Of a stretch of 64,000 bases of DNA, positions 61,191-64,000 are shown piece after piece. Position 1 is the stretch's first letter; each line of letters opens with the position of its first letter. The notes beneath the pieces were generated by a model that ran no database searches, was not told the origin of the DNA, and saw only the letters and a program-made list of their open reading frames with translations. A program made the translations under genes and the position numbers. Source of the stretch: Adiantum capillus-veneris (taxonomy: Eukaryota > Streptophyta > Polypodiopsida > Polypodiales > Pteridaceae); contig CM043969.1 in NCBI GenBank assembly GCA_014529385.2, positions 14,469,446 to 14,533,445 on the forward strand. The letters run 5' to 3'.

Positions 61191-64000
61191 TCAAGGGGTC
61201 AAGGTAGGTTGCAAATCGAAGGCTTCCAGGTAAAGTGATAACACAGTTGGTGACTCTGCAAGTTCACCTTCTTCCATCCACTTAGCATCCATTGGTGGAT
61301 AGTTTCTGAACTTTACCAAGTAACGCCTAGCAACCTTGCCTTTCACTTTCCTTTCTTTGTGTGCCAAAATCTGTTCAGGGACCAAGATCTCGTCAAGTTC
61401 CTCGACTTCCGGCTGATCTTCAGCTGGCATATCTTCTGGCACATCACCCACATAGGGTCTGAGAAGACTCACATGAAACGCATTGTGAATCTTCCAACTG
61501 TCAGGCAATTTCAGCCTATATGCAACATCACTGATTATGTCGCACACTTGAAAAGGCCCATAGTAACGCATGCTGAGCTTTGGAAACACTCTTTCCTTGC
61601 CCTTCATCTTCTTTAACCTTGCCTTTTCAAAGCGTAGAAGCACCCAATCACCAAGTGAATATACCACTTCACGACGGTGACGATCAGCTGCTTTCTTTTG
61701 CTTTGCCTGAGTTCTTTCTAAGGCCACTTTGACCTTCTTGTACATTTCATCCATGTCTTGAATATACTTATCTGCTTCAAATATCTTATCCTTTGTATGC
61801 AGTATGGGAGGAACTTTCTTGCCACCTTCAACTATCTCAAAAGGTGCCTTGCCAGTTGATGAATGCACTGTATTATTGTATGCATACTCCACCAATGGCA
61901 AATACTGCTCCCACTTTCCTTTATGCTCTGACACATAGCACTTCAGCAGATCTAGGACAGTAGAATTTGCCTCTTCTGACTGCCCATCTGTTTGAGGATG
62001 AAATGACGAAGAGAATTTGAGTGTGGTACCCATATTCTCAAACAAGCCTTTCCAGAACAAACTAGTCATGCGTGGATCACGGTCGCTAATAATCGACTGT
62101 GGCATGCCATGATACTTGAAAATATTGCTCATAAACAAGCGTGCCATCTGATCTGGCTTTATCTTCTTCCTGACAGGAATAAAATGAGCCTGTTTGCTGA
62201 ATCTGCAAATAATGGTCCAAATACCATCATTTCCTGTCTGCGTTCTCGGAAGATCAAAGATAAAATCCATAGCAATACTTTCCCATGGTTTATCTGGAAT
62301 AGGTAGTGGTTGCAATAACCCTGGTGCCTTTTGCCTGTCAAACTTGACCTTTTGGCATATTAGGCATTCTCGCACAAAGGCAATCACATCCCTTCTCAAT
62401 GTAGGCCAATAGAAGAATGTCTCTACCGCTTTAACTGTAGCATCGATACCACGATGCCCTGCATACGGTGGGACATGACTCTCTTCCATAACTTTGCGTC
62501 GCAATGGCTTTGTGACACACAATCTGCCATGCATCATCATAAACCCGTCTTTAAGAAGATAGTGTTCATGACGTTGTCCATCCATTAGTTGCTCGAAGAC
62601 CCTTGCAAAATCTTCATCATTTGCATACTGTTCTCTCATATCATCAAGTTCATGATGATAAGGAATCGACACAGCTGAAATTTGTGGCTTCCTTGACAAG
62701 GCATCGGCCACAACGTTCTTCTTGCCTTCCACATGCACAATCTGAAAATGGAACATGGACAAGATATTTGCCCATCGCATATGCTTCTCAGATAACTTTG
62801 TTTGTGTCAAGAAGTATCGCAAGGTCTGATGGTCCGTTTGGACAACAAAGTCTGCACCTAGCAGGTAGTGTTTCCAACTTAAGAGCGCATGAATCACAGC
62901 CAGTAACTCTTTCTTATAGACCTGCATGGTCATCTCTGGCCCTTGCAAAATTCTGCTCTCATAGGCTACTACCCTGCCATCTTGCATTAGCACAGCACCA
63001 ATGCTACTACCGCAGGCATCACACTGGACAACAAATGACTTCCTAAGATCTGGCAACACAATGACTGGATCTGAAGTCATCTTTTCCTTTAAGAGATTAA
63101 AAGCTGAAATCTCTTTCTGTGTCCATCTAAAGGTGACTGCCTTCTTTTGAAGAGCATGTAAAGGTGAAGCAATCTCAGCGAAATTTCGGATAAACCTTCT
63201 GTAATAGGAGCATAGTCCCAAAAAGCTTCGGACATCATGCACCGTCTTCAAATTTGGCCATGACTTGATCGCTTCGACTTTTGCAGGATCCATTCTGACA
63301 CCGTCCTTTGAGACAATGTGTCCCAGAAAGTGAATCTCTTCCAGAAAAAACTCACTTTTCTTTGCATTGATGAGCAACCTATGACTGCGTAGCTCTTTGA
63401 ACACAATGGCCAAGTGATGCCTATGCTCCTCTTCATTCTTTGAATAGACTATCATGTCATCAAAGAACGTACCAACAAACTGCTGGTGTGGACGGAAAAT
63501 TCTGTCCATCATCCTATTAAACGTAGCAGGAGCATTTGTGAGACCAAAGGGCATCACTAAAAATTCGTAAAGGCCAAACGTTGTTCTAAAAGCAGTCTTG
63601 TGCACATCCTCTGATCTAATGCGGATCTGATGATACCCACTCTTTAGATCTATCCTGCTAAACATAGCTGCTCCTTCTAATTTGTCCATAATATCATCAA
63701 TTCTAGGTATAGGGAACCTATTCTTGATGGTATTCTTGTTCAGTGCACGGTAGTCGATGCACATACGCCATGAGCCATCTTTTTTCTGCACCAACAATAC
63801 TGGAGAACAGAATGGAGATGAACTGGGCTGAATCAGCCCTTTTTCTAACAGCTCCTGTACTTGGCCCATTATCTCTTTCTGCTGAGCCGCACTAACCCTG
63901 TACGGAGGCTTATTTGGTGGGCTACTGCCTGGCACCAAATCTATCGCATGGTCCTCGGGTCTCTCTGGCGGTAATTGAGACGGTAATGAATCGGAAAAAC
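61191..64000 (-). CDS. Chromovirus pol: RT, RNase H, integrase, chromodomain (5' end outside window)
   Basis: One uninterrupted frame from the right edge to the stop at 61191; residues are numbered from the Met at 63938, but the frame continues upstream (PPERPEDHAIDL), so this Met is not the start. RT: SRIDLKSGYHQI (D97) and GTFFDDMIVYSK (D160, D161), all intact. RNase H: D307, E344, D369, ending NVVADALSRKP. Integrase: zinc finger H488, H495, C525, C528; core D558, D619, E655. RYYGPFQV (791-798) is the GPF motif, and [14 protein letters not shown] ... RRYLVKFRNYPPMDAKWMEE (851-890) is a chromodomain. Nothing visible argues against activity. It is about 60-65 percent similar by eye to the pol at 42766-44454. 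Confidence 0.95.
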   Translation of the reverse strand, partial: FSDSLPSQLPPERPEDHAIDLVPGSSPPNKPPYRVSAAQQKEIMGQVQELLEKGLIQPSSSPFCSPVLLVQKKDGSWRMCIDYRALNKNTIKNRFPIPRIDDIMDKLEGAAMFSRIDLKSGYHQIRIRSEDVHKTAFRTTFGLYEFLVMPFGLTNAPATFNRMMDRIFRPHQQFVGTFFDDMIVYSKNEEEHRHHLAIVFKELRSHRLLINAKKSEFFLEEIHFLGHIVSKDGVRMDPAKVEAIKSWPNLKTVHDVRSFLGLCSYYRRFIRNFAEIASPLHALQKKAVTFRWTQKEISAFNLLKEKMTSDPVIVLPDLRKSFVVQCDACGSSIGAVLMQDGRVVAYESRILQGPEMTMQVYKKELLAVIHALLSWKHYLLGADFVVQTDHQTLRYFLTQTKLSEKHMRWANILSMFHFQIVHVEGKKNVVADALSRKPQISAVSIPYHHELDDMREQYANDEDFARVFEQLMDGQRHEHYLLKDGFMMMHGRLCVTKPLRRKVMEESHVPPYAGHRGIDATVKAVETFFYWPTLRRDVIAFVRECLICQKVKFDRQKAPGLLQPLPIPDKPWESIAMDFIFDLPRTQTGNDGIWTIICRFSKQAHFIPVRKKIKPDQMARLFMSNIFKYHGMPQSIISDRDPRMTSLFWKGLFENMGTTLKFSSSFHPQTDGQSEEANSTVLDLLKCYVSEHKGKWEQYLPLVEYAYNNTVHSSTGKAPFEIVEGGKKVPPILHTKDKIFEADKYIQDMDEMYKKVKVALERTQAKQKKAADRHRREVVYSLGDWVLLRFEKARLKKMKGKERVFPKLSMRYYGPFQVCDIISDVAYRLKLPDSWKIHNAFHVSLLRPYVGDVPEDMPAEDQPEVEELDEILVPEQILAHKERKVKGKVARRYLVKFRNYPPMDAKWMEEGELAESPTVLSLYLEAFDLQPTLTP

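Larger units (their letters stand above)
59140..64000 (-). mobile_element. Chromovirus M (- strand), intact as far as visible
   Basis: Minus strand: pol (64000-61191, enters from outside), 3' tail, polypurine tract, 3' LTR (60617-59140). All visible coding sequence is one open frame. The 5' LTR, gag and protease lie beyond the right edge. Confidence 0.9.

Noticed and set aside
61191-63938. Met at 63938 as true start of pol
   Set aside because: The frame continues upstream to the window edge with conserved pre-RT sequence, so this Met is internal to the polyprotein.

Overview
This window is nuclear DNA of a land plant with a large, repeat-rich genome. It holds one host gene, the 5' part of an SCYL1-type gene (SCY1-like pseudokinase, related to the plant cytoplasmic tRNA-export factor CTEXP). 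It lies on the + strand as exon 1 at 22866-22988, exon 2 at 50383-50481 and exon 3 at 50600-50751, and continues past the right edge. Intron 1 is about 27.4 kb and intron 3 is longer than 13 kb; both are packed with LTR retrotransposons. Giant TE-filled introns fit a fern, lycophyte or gymnosperm better than a compact angiosperm, but the sequence does not fix the species. Nothing prokaryotic, no organellar segment and no rRNA or tRNA gene was recognised.

Layout. 1-7731 (-): 5' half of an old Tat/Athila-like Ty3/Gypsy element (protease and gag remnants, tRNA-Asp-type primer site, LTR) whose leader carries a diverged tandem array built around a 22-bp palindrome. 8600-11220 (+): 5'-truncated, decayed LINE. 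11933-21886 (-): a decayed Gypsy element with paired LTRs into which two Copia elements of one family inserted; Copia-1 (13356-16424) has a perfect TGAAG target duplication, Copia-2 (16737-19869) is truncated. 21887-22865: upstream region of the host gene, with a tandem duplication carrying CT tracts. 22866-50751: host gene exons 1-3.

Inside intron 1: a 3'-end/LTR remnant of a gag-protease-only family (23640-25071); Copia-3 (25302-35276), reduced to its C-terminal pol, which hosts a second gag-protease-only element X1 (26171-33696), which in turn hosts a solo LTR with a perfect GAGTT target duplication (28559-30041); a minus-strand gag-protease-only element G (35631-39136); Gypsy element H (39137-46351), interrupted by a minus-strand chromovirus fragment with a long intact RNase H-integrase-chromodomain ORF (41478-44454); further LTR fragments; a Copia RT fragment; and a possible SINE.

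Inside intron 3: a tandem duplication, a gag-less Ogre/Tat-like Gypsy fragment with a tRNA-Arg-type primer site (about 51713-54570), then two related chromoviruses arranged tail-to-tail, one + and degraded (55042-59139), one - and apparently intact as far as it can be seen (59140 to the right edge).

Most protein-coding traces here are retroelement gag and pol. Only the SCYL1-type exons look like host coding sequence under constraint. The minus-strand pol at the right edge is the best candidate for a recently active element. All element boundaries were read by eye from terminal TG/CA, target duplications, primer sites and polypurine tracts.
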